From Alphaproteobacteria bacterium (GTDB lineage: Bacteria; Myxococcota_A; UBA796; GCA-2862545): a stretch of 33,810 bases of DNA. The number at the start of each line of letters is the position of its first letter. The first letter of the stretch is position 1. Below, piece by piece: positions 18,271 to 26,761 of the stretch. The notes under the pieces were generated by a model. It saw nothing but the letters and a program-made list of their open reading frames with translations, did no database searches and was not told the origin of the DNA. The position numbers and the translations under genes were made by a program. The stretch lies in the NCBI GenBank assembly GCA_020632885.1, contig JACKEQ010000044.1, forward strand, positions 1 through 33,810. Direction: 5' to 3'.

Positions 18271-18957
18271 CTATGGCCTGGCGTAGCGGGCGTACCCGCG
18301 GAACAGCTCGCCCGCGAGGCGCGGCACGCGGTCGTCGTCGCCCTTCTGCCGCGCGCGGAGCCAGTCGTTGCGCACCTCGCCGTCCGGGCCGAGGCGGTCG
18401 TGCGGGTGCCGCGTGTCCATCACGAGGGTCGTGCGTCCCTTGCTGGTGCCGCCGTGCGCCACGACCACCCGGCCGTCGTCACCGATCTCGATCACCACCC
18501 CGACGTGCGTGAGGGGGTCGTCGCGCCGGCCGTTCCGGTTGCGGTCGTAGGTGTTGTCGAAGAACACGAGGTCGCCCGGTCGCGGCGTGTCGGTGTGGGT
18601 GATCCCCAGCGACTCCGCGTCCGCCCACATCGTGCGCGTGCTCCCCGAGAGCTCCATGCCCGCCCGGTGGAATGCGGCCATCACGAAACCCGAGCAGTCG
18701 TTCCGGAAGCCGTCGGGCGCGTGCTCGAGGTGCTTGCGGGCCGCGCTGGCCACGGCATCACCGAAGCCGTCGTCCCGCCGCGCCTTGCGGGGCTTCTCGG
18801 GCTCGGGTGCGGGATCCGGGGTCGCGGGCGCGGGCTCACGGGGCAGATCGCGCACGTGCAGCGGCGCGGGACGGTCCTTGGCCACCGGACCGAGCGGACC
18901 GGGGATCTTCATCGAGCGCGACGCTTCCGCCGTGAGGGCGAGCAGGGTCAGGAGCAT
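18271..18957 (-). CDS. exported NlpC/P60-type cysteine hydrolase
   Basis: 228 residues. A very short hydrophobic signal (M-L-L-T-L-L-A-L-T-A-E-A) is followed by a Pro-rich linker (~25-60) and a C-terminal NlpC/P60-like domain: N-D-C-S-G-F-V with catalytic Cys88, G-D-L-V-F-F, T-H-V-G-V-V with His151, and V-A-H-G-G. These cysteine peptidases cut peptidoglycan stem peptides, so a periplasmic cell-wall role is likely. An inserted D-R-N-R-N-G-R-R-D-D stretch between the strands looks like a small Ca-binding or basic loop. The ATG at 18957 is the only start available in the frame. It is divergent from the cyclic-nucleotide-binding gene. Confidence 0.85.
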   Translation of the reverse strand: MLLTLLALTAEASRSMKIPGPLGPVAKDRPAPLHVRDLPREPAPATPDPAPEPEKPRKARRDDGFGDAVASAARKHLEHAPDGFRNDCSGFVMAAFHRAGMELSGSTRTMWADAESLGITHTDTPRPGDLVFFDNTYDRNRNGRRDDPLTHVGVVIEIGDDGRVVVAHGGTSKGRTTLVMDTRHPHDRLGPDGEVRNDWLRARQKGDDDRVPRLAGELFRGYARYARP

Positions 18958-19007
18958 GGGCGGGAGCCGGGGAGGGAGGGCGCCGGGCGGCGGAGGGGGA
19001 GGATTGG

Positions 19008-19015
19008 TATGTTAT
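19008..19015. promoter_or_regulatory. TATGTTAT, possible divergent -10
   Basis: The most AT-rich block in the 116-bp divergent region between the NlpC/P60 gene and the cyclic-nucleotide-binding gene. Rightward it offers TATGTT/TGTTAT, leftward TAACAT. Either transcript would have a ~50-60 nt leader. No clear -35 was seen. Confidence 0.3.
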
Positions 19016-19073
19016 CGCATCGCGGAGGAGGGGCGGGTGCTCCGGTCGCCGCTCCTTCGGCCAGGAGGCCCAG

Positions 19074-20114
19074 GTGAACCAGCTCCCCAGCATCTTCGAC
19101 GGCCTCTCCGAGATGGACGTCAACGTCGCCCTGCGCCACTTCCAGCGCATCGAGGTGGGCGCGCACCAGCAGCTCATCTCCGAGGGCGACGTGGATCCCA
19201 GCCTCGCCATCGTGGAGTCCGGGGAGCTCGAGGTGCTCACGGGCGACACCCGCCTTGCCTACGTTCGGCCCGGCGAGATGGTCGGCGAGATGGCGCTGTT
19301 CTCGGACGGCATCCGCACCGCCTCGGTGCGCTCGATCACGCCCACGCGCCTGCTCCTGCTGGACGTGGACGGGTTCGCACGGCTCCGCAGCTTCTTCCAC
19401 CCCATCGTGGTCGCCATCGAGGAGGCCGCGCTCACCACGCTCACCGAACGCCTGCGCACGGTGTCCAACCGCATCAGCCAGCTCGCGGAGGGCACGGCGG
19501 CCGAGCACGTCACCCCGCCCCAGGGCTTCTTCGACCGCGTGGCGAGCGCCTTCGGCAGCGGGGGCTTCGTGGTGCCGGGCCGGGTGGACGCCGTGGGCGT
19601 GCTCCGCAGCGGCCCGCTGTTCGCTGGCTTCGACGACGAGGTGCTGGCGCTGGTGGCGAAGGAGTTCTCGCCGATCGGCTTCCGCCGCGGTCACTTCGTG
19701 ATCACCGAAGGTGAGCCGGGCAACGAGATGTACATCGTCGCCAGCGGCCTGATCGAGGTCGTCGTGGCCGCGAAGGGCGACAAGGTGGAGCCGCTGGCCG
19801 CCCTGGAGGCGGGCGAGGCCTTCGGGATGTGCGCTCTGGTCCAGGAGCGCCACACCCGGATGGCGTCGTGCATCGCGCGCGAGAAGTCGGTGTGCCTGCA
19901 GATGGACCGCATCAAGTTCGCCGAGGTCATCCACCGCGCGGACGGCGTCGGATCGGCGATGCGCGTGGCGATGATCCGCGCGCTGATCGACCAGCTGGCG
20001 TACGCCAACGGCCAGCTCGCCCTGCTGGAGCTCAAGAAGAGCGGCTTCGGCGCGCTCCTCAAGGCGGGCGCGGGCGTCGAGGCCCACGGCAGCTACCTCA
20101 ATCGGCCGGACTAG
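19074..20114 (+). CDS. protein with two cyclic-nucleotide-binding (CRP-like) domains
   Basis: 346 residues. The first CNB domain is at ~5-115 (S-E-G-D-V-D-P-S-L-A-I-V-E-S-G-E-L-E-V, then P-G-E-M-V-G-E-M-A-L-F-S-D) and the second at ~180-300 (T-E-G-E-P-G-N-E-M-Y-I-V-A-S-G-L-I-E-V, then A-G-E-A-F-G-M-C-A-L). The phosphate-binding cassette resembles G-E-x-A-L; the Arg-Thr-Ala part is kept in the first domain (D-G-I-R-T-A-S) and altered in the second (R-H-T-R-M-A-S), so ligand binding may be limited to domain 1. No HTH, so not a CRP-type regulator; more like a regulatory subunit. GTG 19074 has AGGAGG at ideal spacing. It is first in a tight operon with the carbamoyltransferase-like and CPBP genes. 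Confidence 0.9.
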   Translation: MNQLPSIFDGLSEMDVNVALRHFQRIEVGAHQQLISEGDVDPSLAIVESGELEVLTGDTRLAYVRPGEMVGEMALFSDGIRTASVRSITPTRLLLLDVDGFARLRSFFHPIVVAIEEAALTTLTERLRTVSNRISQLAEGTAAEHVTPPQGFFDRVASAFGSGGFVVPGRVDAVGVLRSGPLFAGFDDEVLALVAKEFSPIGFRRGHFVITEGEPGNEMYIVASGLIEVVVAAKGDKVEPLAALEAGEAFGMCALVQERHTRMASCIAREKSVCLQMDRIKFAEVIHRADGVGSAMRVAMIRALIDQLAYANGQLALLELKKSGFGALLKAGAGVEAHGSYLNRPD

Positions 20115-20115
20115 C

Positions 20116-21603
20116 ATGAAGATCCTCGGAGTCTCCGACGGGCTCGACGGAGGCGCCGCGTTGGCCCACGGTGACGGGCTCGTCGCCGCGGAGCAGCAGG
20201 CGTCCTTCGACCGTCACGAGCGTTCACGGGCCTTCCCCCTGGAGGCGATCGACGACGTGCTCCGGCGGACGTCCACCTCCATGGAGGAGGTGCGGGCGAT
20301 CGCGGTGGCCGGGCGCATCACCCCGCCGTTCTTCATCCGGCGCAGGCCGGCCATGCGGCGCGTCCTGGGCGACGTGTTCTCGTCGGCCCTGGATCTCGGG
20401 GTCTTCTACCAGGCCATGCTGCGTCAGACCGGCCTCGCTGCCCTCGAGGCGGACCGCGCGTCGGACTGGCTCGCCGAGCGCTTCCAGAAGCGCGGGTTCC
20501 GCGGGCGCCTGTTCCTCGTCGACATCCACACCGCCCTGGCCAACGCGGCCTACCGCACGCAGGACGACGACGATCTCCTGCTGATCACCCTCCACCCCCT
20601 GGGTGACGGCGTGTCGTTCGCGGTGCACCGCGCCCACCTCGGCCAGATCGACCGGGTGTTCGAGCAGAAGGGCTTCTCCACGCTCCACGTGCACCTCGTG
20701 CGCTGCGCGCGGGCGCTCGGCTACGACGACGTGCTCGCGATGTGGAAGGGCGTGGGACCCACGTTCGACCCCGAGCTGGTCGCCGCGCTCTCGTCCCACC
20801 TGTACATCGACCACCACAAGCTCTCGCACGCCCGCTACCCGTTGCCCCAGGACGGCCGGATCTACGACCTGCTGCGCCAGGCGGACCCCGCCGTGGGGGC
20901 CGCGAGCGTCCGGGCCAACCTGTCGAGGGCGGTCACCGAGCTCGTGCGGTACCACGTGCGTCAGCACGACCGCGGGAAGCTCGCCGTCGCCGGCGACGTG
21001 TTCCACGATCGCCGCCTGGTGGCCGACCTCGCGGGCATCCCGGAGGTCGAGTCGGTGTACTGCCCCGCCGATCCGGGGTCGGGTGCGCTGGCCGTGGGGG
21101 CCGCCGCCTACGCCGCGGGCCTGCCCATGCGGAGCGCCCTGCCCGGTGCGCCCGATCCGGAGGTGTCCGGTGGCACGGCCGTCACGCCCGAGCAGATCGC
21201 GGGCTGGCTGCGCGCGGGCGAAGACGTCGCGTGGTTCAGCGGTCTGTCGGGCACGTGGAGCTGGCATCGGGGCGACCGGTGCGTCTGGAGCCTGCGTGAG
21301 GGCGGGCGTCCTGCCTTCCGGGAACCCCCGGCCGATCTGGATCCGTCCCTGGTCGCCTGCCTCCGTCCCGCCCTCCGGGCCGGGAGCGCCCTCCCGCGCC
21401 GCGAGCGCGACGTCCCCGGGAGGCGCGATGTGGTACTCGCGGACGACGGCATGCTGGCCCGGGTGCTCGAGCTCCTCGACGGCCAGCCGATCCATCTGCG
21501 GCGCATGAAGATCGCCGGCACGCGGGTGGCGCGGGTGGCGGATGCGGAGGTGGCGGCGCGCACGGCCCAGGCGAGGCTGGTGGTCGGAGGTCGCCTCCCG
21601 TGA
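20116..21603 (+). CDS. degenerate carbamoyltransferase (NodU/CmcH/TobZ-like) protein
   Basis: 495 residues. The N-terminal half follows the carbamoyltransferase pattern: I-L-G-V-S-D, A-A-L-A-H-G-D-G-L-V-A-A-E-Q-Q, F-D-R-H, F-P-L-E-A-I, then V-D-I-H-T-A-L-A-N-A-A-Y, a phosphate-type loop H-P-L-G-D-G-V-S, and W-K-G-V-G-P-T-F. The second half has A-G-D-V-F-H-D-R-R-L and P-G-S-G-A-L-A-V-G-A-A-A-Y. Known enzymes use an early His and an H-x-x-x-H/D pair as metal ligands (from memory). Here the early position is Leu10-Asp11 and the pair is H138-x-x-x-A142, so metal and carbamoyl-adenylate chemistry may be lost or changed. It starts 1 nt after the CNB gene and overlaps the CPBP start by GTGA. Probably cytoplasmic; role unknown. 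Confidence 0.75.
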   Translation: MKILGVSDGLDGGAALAHGDGLVAAEQQASFDRHERSRAFPLEAIDDVLRRTSTSMEEVRAIAVAGRITPPFFIRRRPAMRRVLGDVFSSALDLGVFYQAMLRQTGLAALEADRASDWLAERFQKRGFRGRLFLVDIHTALANAAYRTQDDDDLLLITLHPLGDGVSFAVHRAHLGQIDRVFEQKGFSTLHVHLVRCARALGYDDVLAMWKGVGPTFDPELVAALSSHLYIDHHKLSHARYPLPQDGRIYDLLRQADPAVGAASVRANLSRAVTELVRYHVRQHDRGKLAVAGDVFHDRRLVADLAGIPEVESVYCPADPGSGALAVGAAAYAAGLPMRSALPGAPDPEVSGGTAVTPEQIAGWLRAGEDVAWFSGLSGTWSWHRGDRCVWSLREGGRPAFREPPADLDPSLVACLRPALRAGSALPRRERDVPGRRDVVLADDGMLARVLELLDGQPIHLRRMKIAGTRVARVADAEVAARTAQARLVVGGRLP

Positions 21604-22292
21604 GCCCGGAGCGCCGCTCGATCCTGGTGGAGCAGGTGGGCCTCTGGCTCGTCACGCTCCTGCTGATCCGGGGGGTGGTCTCGCTCTGGGAGGCCGGCGT
21701 GCACGAGGCGGTGCTGGCCCTCGTGCCGGTCCTGTTCATGTACATGCCGGACCTCGCGCTCCGTCAGCGGGGGCTCGACCCGTCCGCCTACCCCCTCGGC
21801 CTGCCGTCGCGGCACGATCCCGTCTGGCGCCAGGCTCTCGTGCTCAACGCGGTGATCATCGGGGCGGTCGCGCTGCCGTTCATCGGGCTCTACCACCTCT
21901 GGCAGACAGAGGTGTTCGGGATGCACTACCGGGGCACGTGGCCGTCCCAGCCGTTGATGCTGATCGGCTACCACCTGTTCTTCGTCGCCATCCCCGAGGA
22001 GATGTACTACCGCGGCTTCATGCAGTCGCGGCTCGACGAGGTGTGGAAGCCGCGCTGGAACATCCTGGGCGCCACCCTCGGGCCGGGTTGGCTCGTCACG
22101 TGCGTGCTCTTCGCCTTCGGCCACAGCCTGGTGGTCTTCCAGTGGTGGCACTTCGCCATCATCATCCCGAGCCTCGCCTTCGGGTGGCTGCGCGCGAAGA
22201 CCGGCGATGTGATCGCAGGCGCCTTCTTCCACGCCTGGTGCAACATCACGGTCGGCTTCCTGGACACGCTGTACGGCGTGATCCCGCCTTGA
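21600..22292 (+). CDS. CPBP-family intramembrane metalloprotease
   Basis: 230 residues, polytopic. The three CPBP/Abi motifs are present in order: P-E-E-M-Y-Y-R-G (Glu133-Glu134 and Arg), F-A-F-G-H-S-L with the metal-site His, and H-A-W-C-N. Members include CAAX-type proteases and, in Myxococcota, proposed myxosortases that process MYXO-CTERM tails; this one could be either, and no MYXO-CTERM protein is visible in the window. GTG 21600 overlaps the upstream TGA (GTGA), showing translational coupling to the carbamoyltransferase-like gene. Inner membrane. Confidence 0.9.
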   Translation: MSPERRSILVEQVGLWLVTLLLIRGVVSLWEAGVHEAVLALVPVLFMYMPDLALRQRGLDPSAYPLGLPSRHDPVWRQALVLNAVIIGAVALPFIGLYHLWQTEVFGMHYRGTWPSQPLMLIGYHLFFVAIPEEMYYRGFMQSRLDEVWKPRWNILGATLGPGWLVTCVLFAFGHSLVVFQWWHFAIIIPSLAFGWLRAKTGDVIAGAFFHAWCNITVGFLDTLYGVIPP

Positions 22293-22409
22293 GCCCGACC
22301 CCGTCGAGGGAGGCGTCCGGCCGTCCCCGATGGGCGTTCGCGACTGGAACGGTGGGGAGAGAGCGGATAGGCTGACCAAGGCCGTGGGGCCGGTGGGATT
22401 GGAGTGCAC

Positions 22410-23201
22410 GTGGGTAAGTGCCCGTTCTGCGGGGGAGAGGTCTCCGAAGACACGCTTCTGTACGGCGGTAGCTGTCCGAAGTGCTTCGGCGAGATCCCGG
22501 GTGAGGAGGCTGCCACCGACCCCGGCGAGCAGGTGAAGGCCCAGCAGGCCAAGTCGGACAACCGGCGCGTCCTGCTGCGCACCATGATCCCCTTCGTGCT
22601 CGCGATCCCTGCCATCGGGATGTTGTTCCTGATGGCGATCGGGTTCGTGATCTGGAACCGGAACCCCACCGTCGAGACCATGGTCTTCGACGACGTGGAG
22701 GAGTTCGACTACGCGATCGTCAGCGCGCCGGACCAGCCGGACCCCGAGCCCCAGCAGGTGGCCACCGCGCCCGGGCCGCGCAACACGGCTCCCCGCAACG
22801 TGCAGAAGGTCGACGCCATGGGGGTCCCCGTGGTCGAGGTGAAGTCCTCGGCAGGAGGCATCGACTTCGGCGGGATCGGCGTCACCGCGAGCCGCGACGG
22901 CGAGGCCCTGTCGGATCCCACGCAGATCCGGAACATGCTCCAGCAGAAGATGCAGGCCTTCGGGCGCCAGCTCAAGCAGTGCTACGACAAGCGCCTGAAG
23001 ACCCGCTCCGACCTCGAGGGCCGCTGGAAGGCGTCCTTCGTGGTGCTCGAGACCGGCTACCCCGACCAGGTCCGGTTCAAGGGCGCGGACATGTCGGACT
23101 CCGAGTTCGAGCAGTGCATGGTGGAGACCGTGCGGAAGTGGAAGTTCTCCAGGATCTCCCGGCCTCAGCCGGTCGAGAAGAACTGGCGTTTCCGCAACTG
23201 A
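22410..23201 (+). CDS. zinc-ribbon / TM / AgmX-PglI-type energy-transduction protein
   Basis: 263 residues. N-terminal four-Cys zinc ribbon (C-P-F-C-G-G, then C-P-K-C), one TM helix (M-I-P-F-V-L-A-I-P-A-I-G-M-L-F-L-M-A-I-G) at ~55-80, a Pro/Gln-rich periplasmic linker, and a C-terminal AgmX/PglI-like domain (F-G-R-Q-L-K-Q-C-Y-D-K-R-L, then F-E-Q-C-M-V-E-T-V-R-K-W-K-F). In Myxococcus these domains occur in adventurous-gliding motility and TonB-like envelope proteins. Two conserved Cys probably form a disulfide. The start is GTG 22410, with GGAG 5 nt upstream, in preference to GTG 22404. TAGGCT at 22368 could be its -10. Function beyond envelope coupling is inferred. Confidence 0.85.
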   Translation: MGKCPFCGGEVSEDTLLYGGSCPKCFGEIPGEEAATDPGEQVKAQQAKSDNRRVLLRTMIPFVLAIPAIGMLFLMAIGFVIWNRNPTVETMVFDDVEEFDYAIVSAPDQPDPEPQQVATAPGPRNTAPRNVQKVDAMGVPVVEVKSSAGGIDFGGIGVTASRDGEALSDPTQIRNMLQQKMQAFGRQLKQCYDKRLKTRSDLEGRWKASFVVLETGYPDQVRFKGADMSDSEFEQCMVETVRKWKFSRISRPQPVEKNWRFRN

Positions 23202-23244
23202 CCCGGCGGATTATCTGTCCCTCCCCAGAATCAGGAGGGCCGCC

Positions 23245-24369
23245 ATGCACATCAGCTCCACGTTCGACGCAGGCAACATCGAGGTGGTGGACATCTCCGA
23301 CCGCGACGACGTGCGCCTGCGCATCGTCAAGGACGCCGGCGGCGAGCACTCCCAGTGGTTCCACTTCCGGGTGAGCGGCCTCGACGGTGAGCCCGCCACG
23401 CTGGTCATCGAGAACGCGCACACCACGAGCTACCCCAAGGCCTGGAACGGCTACCAGGCCGCGGCCTCCGTCGACCGGCAGACGTGGATCCGCCTGCCCA
23501 CCTCGTACGAGGACGGGGCCCTCGTCATCCAGGTCCCCGCCGGTCTCCAGACGCTCTGGCTCGCCTACTTCGCGCCCTACTCCCGCGAGCGTCACCACGA
23601 CCTCATCGCGAGCGCGGTGGAGGAGGGCGCCCTGCACGAGGTGCTCGGATCCACGCTGGACGGCGAGGATCTGGACCTCCTGACGCTCGGCGAGGGCGAG
23701 CTCCCGATCTGGGTCATCGCCCGCCAGCATCCCGGCGAGACGATGGCGGAGTGGTGGATGGAGGGCTTCCTGGGCCGTCTGCTCGACCGTGACGACGCGC
23801 TGGCCCGCAAGCTGCTCGGCGCGGCGACCTTCTACGTCGTGCCCAACATGAACCCCGACGGCAGCCGCCGCGGGCACCTCCGGACCAACGCCGTGGGCGC
23901 GAACCTGAACCGCGAGTGGGCCGAGCCGACGATGGAGCGGGCGCCCGAGGTGAAGCTCGTCCGCGATCGCATGGACCGCACGGGCGTCGTGCTGTCCCTC
24001 GACGTGCACGGCGACGAGGAGCTGCCGTACAACTTCATCTCCGGGCCGGAGGGCGTGCCCTCCTGGACGGACGAGCGGGAAGAGGTGCGCCAGCGCTTCG
24101 AGCGTGCCTACGAAGACGCGAACCCCGACTTCCAGCGCGTCCACGGCTATGGCCGGGACGAGCCCGGGAAGGCGAACCTCACGATGCACACGAACCAGGT
24201 GGCCGAGCGCTTCGGGGCCCTCGCGATGACGCTCGAGATGCCGTTCAAGGACAACGCGGACGCGCCGGACGAGGACGCCGGCTGGTCGCCCGAGCGCTCC
24301 GCGCAGCTCGGGGCCGCCGTGCTCCACCCGCTCGCCGCCGTGCTCGACGAGCTGCGGGCGTACGTGTGA
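23245..24369 (+). CDS. M14-family zinc carboxypeptidase (cytosolic carboxypeptidase type)
   Basis: 374 residues, no signal peptide. An N-terminal beta domain (~1-120) precedes the M14 catalytic domain, the layout of bacterial cytosolic carboxypeptidase-like enzymes. Zinc ligands: R-Q-H-P-G-E-T (H162, E165) and D-V-H-G-D-E; substrate motifs N-M-N-P-D-G and N-L-N-R-E-W; the catalytic Glu is in L-E-M-P-F. It would trim C-terminal residues from proteins or peptides in the cytoplasm. AGGAGG precedes ATG 23245. The FAD monooxygenase gene overlaps its stop by 4 nt. Confidence 0.9.
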   Translation: MHISSTFDAGNIEVVDISDRDDVRLRIVKDAGGEHSQWFHFRVSGLDGEPATLVIENAHTTSYPKAWNGYQAAASVDRQTWIRLPTSYEDGALVIQVPAGLQTLWLAYFAPYSRERHHDLIASAVEEGALHEVLGSTLDGEDLDLLTLGEGELPIWVIARQHPGETMAEWWMEGFLGRLLDRDDALARKLLGAATFYVVPNMNPDGSRRGHLRTNAVGANLNREWAEPTMERAPEVKLVRDRMDRTGVVLSLDVHGDEELPYNFISGPEGVPSWTDEREEVRQRFERAYEDANPDFQRVHGYGRDEPGKANLTMHTNQVAERFGALAMTLEMPFKDNADAPDEDAGWSPERSAQLGAAVLHPLAAVLDELRAYV

Positions 24370-25505
24370 GCGGTCAGCCCGTCATCGTGGTCGGGGCCGG
24401 TCCCGTCGGGCTGGCCACCGCGGTCGCGCTCCACGCGCGCGGTCGGGAGGTGGTCGTGCTGGACGCCCGCACCGGCATCCCGGACGACCCGCGCGCCACG
24501 ACCGTCCAGCCCCGCGTGCTCGAGATCTTCGACGCTCTCGGGGTGCTGGCGCCGATGCTGGACCTCGGCCTGGAGGTCCCGAGCCTCCAGTACTTCGAGT
24601 CCACCACGGGCGAGCTCCTCGCCGAGCTCCGCTACGCGTCCATCGCGGCCCACACGAGCTGTCCGTACCGCCTGCACCTCTCGCAGCCCGCGATCTGTCG
24701 GATCCTCTACGACGCGCTGCCCGTCGGCACCGTGCGCTGGGGCGCGCGTGTGGTGGACGTGAAGGACGACGGTGAGCACGCGGTCGTCCACCTGGACGGC
24801 GAGGAGACCCTCGTGGGGTCCTGGGTCGTGGGGGCGGACGGGCTGAACAGCACGGTGCGCAAGGCCGTGGGGATCGGCAACGAGACCGGCTCCCGGGCCT
24901 CGTTCCTCACCTGCGAGGCGGACCTCGAGCTCGCGCAGCACCTCCCCGAGCGCTTCGGCACCTGCGCCTACCTGTTCCACGGGCGCGACTGGGTGCTCGC
25001 CATGCGCATGCGCGACTGCATCCGGCTGCTGTTCCCCGTGCCGGACGGGCTCACGCCGCGCGACGCAGCGAAGGACGAGAACCTCCTGCAGTGGACGGCG
25101 CCCCTCCTGGGCGGCGAGCTCCCGCTGCACGCCCTCCGGGATCGTGCGGCCTACACGGTGCAGCAGCGCCTCGCGACGACGCTTCGCCGCGGGCGGGTGC
25201 TCCTGGCGGGCGACGCGGCCCACAACGCCTTCCCCGTCGGTGGGATGGCGATGAACGCGGGCATCGTGGACGGCTACCTGCTCGCCCACTCGCTCCTCGT
25301 GGGGACCGAAGCCGCCATCGATGCCTACGGCACGGAACGGCGCGAGCAGCTCCGGGAGGGCATCCTGGCCGAGACGCTGCACACGATGCGCACCCTCTCC
25401 GCTCGGGGTGTGGTGCAGCGGTGGTCGCGGCGTCGGGCCCTCGAGCGCCTCGCCAGCGATCCCACAGCGGCGCGCGATCACCTGCTCGCGCTCTCGCTCC
25501 TGTAG
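24366..25505 (+). CDS. FAD-dependent aromatic-ring-hydroxylase-type monooxygenase
   Basis: 379 residues. Class A flavoprotein monooxygenase motifs: G-A-G-P-V-G-L-A-T-A dinucleotide fold at the N-terminus, V-G-A-D-G-L-N-S-T-V-R in the middle (DG motif), and R-V-L-L-A-G-D-A-A-H-N-A-F-P-V-G-G-M-A-M-N (GD motif) near residue 280. Such enzymes hydroxylate aromatic or polyketide substrates with NAD(P)H and O2; this substrate is unknown. GTG 24366 overlaps the M14 stop (GTGA), so it is coupled. It ends 2 nt from the stop of the convergent gene. Confidence 0.9.
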   Translation: MSGQPVIVVGAGPVGLATAVALHARGREVVVLDARTGIPDDPRATTVQPRVLEIFDALGVLAPMLDLGLEVPSLQYFESTTGELLAELRYASIAAHTSCPYRLHLSQPAICRILYDALPVGTVRWGARVVDVKDDGEHAVVHLDGEETLVGSWVVGADGLNSTVRKAVGIGNETGSRASFLTCEADLELAQHLPERFGTCAYLFHGRDWVLAMRMRDCIRLLFPVPDGLTPRDAAKDENLLQWTAPLLGGELPLHALRDRAAYTVQQRLATTLRRGRVLLAGDAAHNAFPVGGMAMNAGIVDGYLLAHSLLVGTEAAIDAYGTERREQLREGILAETLHTMRTLSARGVVQRWSRRRALERLASDPTAARDHLLALSLL

Positions 25506-25516
25506 CCCTACGGGCT
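25504..25516. other. small hairpin spanning two convergent stop codons
   Basis: AGCCC-TAC-GGGCT forms a 5-bp stem that includes the last bases of the rightward TAG and most of the leftward stop. It may help separate the convergent transcripts. No U-tract on either side, so a weak terminator at best. Confidence 0.25.
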
Positions 25517-26761
25517 GTCCGAGCGCCCCCAGCCCAGGCCGGGGGCGTTGGGCTCGGGCACCTGGGCGACCGGTGCGCTGCAGGGGTCCTCGCCGCGGGC
25601 GGCGCTCGCAAGCAGCAGGAGGAGCTCGGGCGCGCGCACGACTCCACCCGCGAGCGGCAGGGCGGGCGGGATCTCCCGGGGCAGCTCGGCCAGGAGGGCG
25701 TTCGACAGGGCGACGACTTCTGCCCGGGGGACCTCGAGCGGCGCTGTGGGTGGAGGGCCGAGCTGGGGTGGACCCTCGAGGGGACGGAGCCGCACGACTC
25801 CCGCCTCCTCCGTGCCCGTGACCCACAGCGCGAGGGCCTGGAAGGCCTCCGTCGGGTTCAGATCGCCGGGCAGGACACGCGGGATGCTCGTGATCTCCGC
25901 GAGCTCCGCTGCCAGCTGCTGGACCTGGCTCACCCCCACCAGCCGTCCGCCGAGCAGGGGGGCTGCGGCCACCGGCGCGGGATTCCGGAGCACCGGCAGG
26001 GCGCGCTCCCGCGCCGCCTGCGGTCCGAGGACGGGGACACCCGCGGGGAGGACCACGGTGTCGAGCCAGCGCACGAGCACGTCGACCTCCTCGGGCAGAC
26101 GGGGCTCCACGGTGAGACGCACGACGCCGAGCTCGGCCGAGCGTGCCCCGAACAGCGCCTGGGTGGCGCGGTCTGCGGCCGCGGGGTCGAACGGCACCTG
26201 CACCGACGTACAGCCGGCCGGCCAGGGCCCGACGGGCAGCACGACCCCGTTGTCGACCTGGCCCTCGAGATGGACCTGCTTGCGGGGGATGGCGTTCGCG
26301 GGGCCGTTGGTCTCGTACACGGCCCGGAGGCCCACGCGGTGGAGCACGGCCTCCCGACCGCGGTCGCCGAGGCCCGTCTCTGCGGACGCCGGCCGGCCCA
26401 GCGCCTTGCGTATGGGCTTGAGGACCTTGCGCAGCGCGGGAGGACCGGTGTCGGGGTTGGGGCTCACGCTCGCCGTGGGCAGGCGGACGACGAGCTCGTT
26501 CCCGGCCTCGATGGCCTGGACGAGACGGTCGGTGGCGGCGGGCAGGGGATCGGGCAACACCGAGAGCCCCACGTGGACGTCCCGCTCCTGCAGGGCGTCC
26601 AGCAGCCGCTCCAGGACCGGGGGGGGCAGCTCGTCCACGCGCACCAGGAGCTGGAGGACCGCCCCGCCGAGCTGATCGGGGGCCTGCACCGCGAACGGGG
26701 CGTCCCACGGGGCCCGCTCTTCGCAGGGGGCCGCCAGGGCGGCGAGGGCGAGCAGGATCAT
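25508..26761 (-). CDS. exported protein, possibly polysaccharide-deacetylase-like
   Basis: 417 residues with a short uncharged signal (M-I-L-L-A-L-A-A-L-A, then A-P-C). The first half alternates strands and helices (V-R-V-D-E-L-P-P-P-V-L-E-R-L-L-D-A-L; V-G-L-S-V-L-P-D; E-A-G-N-E-L-V-V-R-L-P), which loosely recalls a NodB-type deacetylase barrel. The catalytic Asp-Asp and His-x-x-x-His motifs are not visible, so it would be inactive or the resemblance is fortuitous. The rest is Pro/Leu-rich with no recognised motif. ATG 26761 overlaps the stop of rimI (ATGA), making it third in a coupled set. Periplasmic; function unknown. Confidence 0.6.
   Translation of the reverse strand: MILLALAALAAPCEERAPWDAPFAVQAPDQLGGAVLQLLVRVDELPPPVLERLLDALQERDVHVGLSVLPDPLPAATDRLVQAIEAGNELVVRLPTASVSPNPDTGPPALRKVLKPIRKALGRPASAETGLGDRGREAVLHRVGLRAVYETNGPANAIPRKQVHLEGQVDNGVVLPVGPWPAGCTSVQVPFDPAAADRATQALFGARSAELGVVRLTVEPRLPEEVDVLVRWLDTVVLPAGVPVLGPQAARERALPVLRNPAPVAAAPLLGGRLVGVSQVQQLAAELAEITSIPRVLPGDLNPTEAFQALALWVTGTEEAGVVRLRPLEGPPQLGPPPTAPLEVPRAEVVALSNALLAELPREIPPALPLAGGVVRAPELLLLLASAARGEDPCSAPVAQVPEPNAPGLGWGRSDSP

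Noticed and set aside
21600..22292. Calling the CPBP protease a myxosortase
   Set aside because: General CPBP motifs are present, but no MYXO-CTERM substrate is visible and I cannot distinguish the subfamily by eye.
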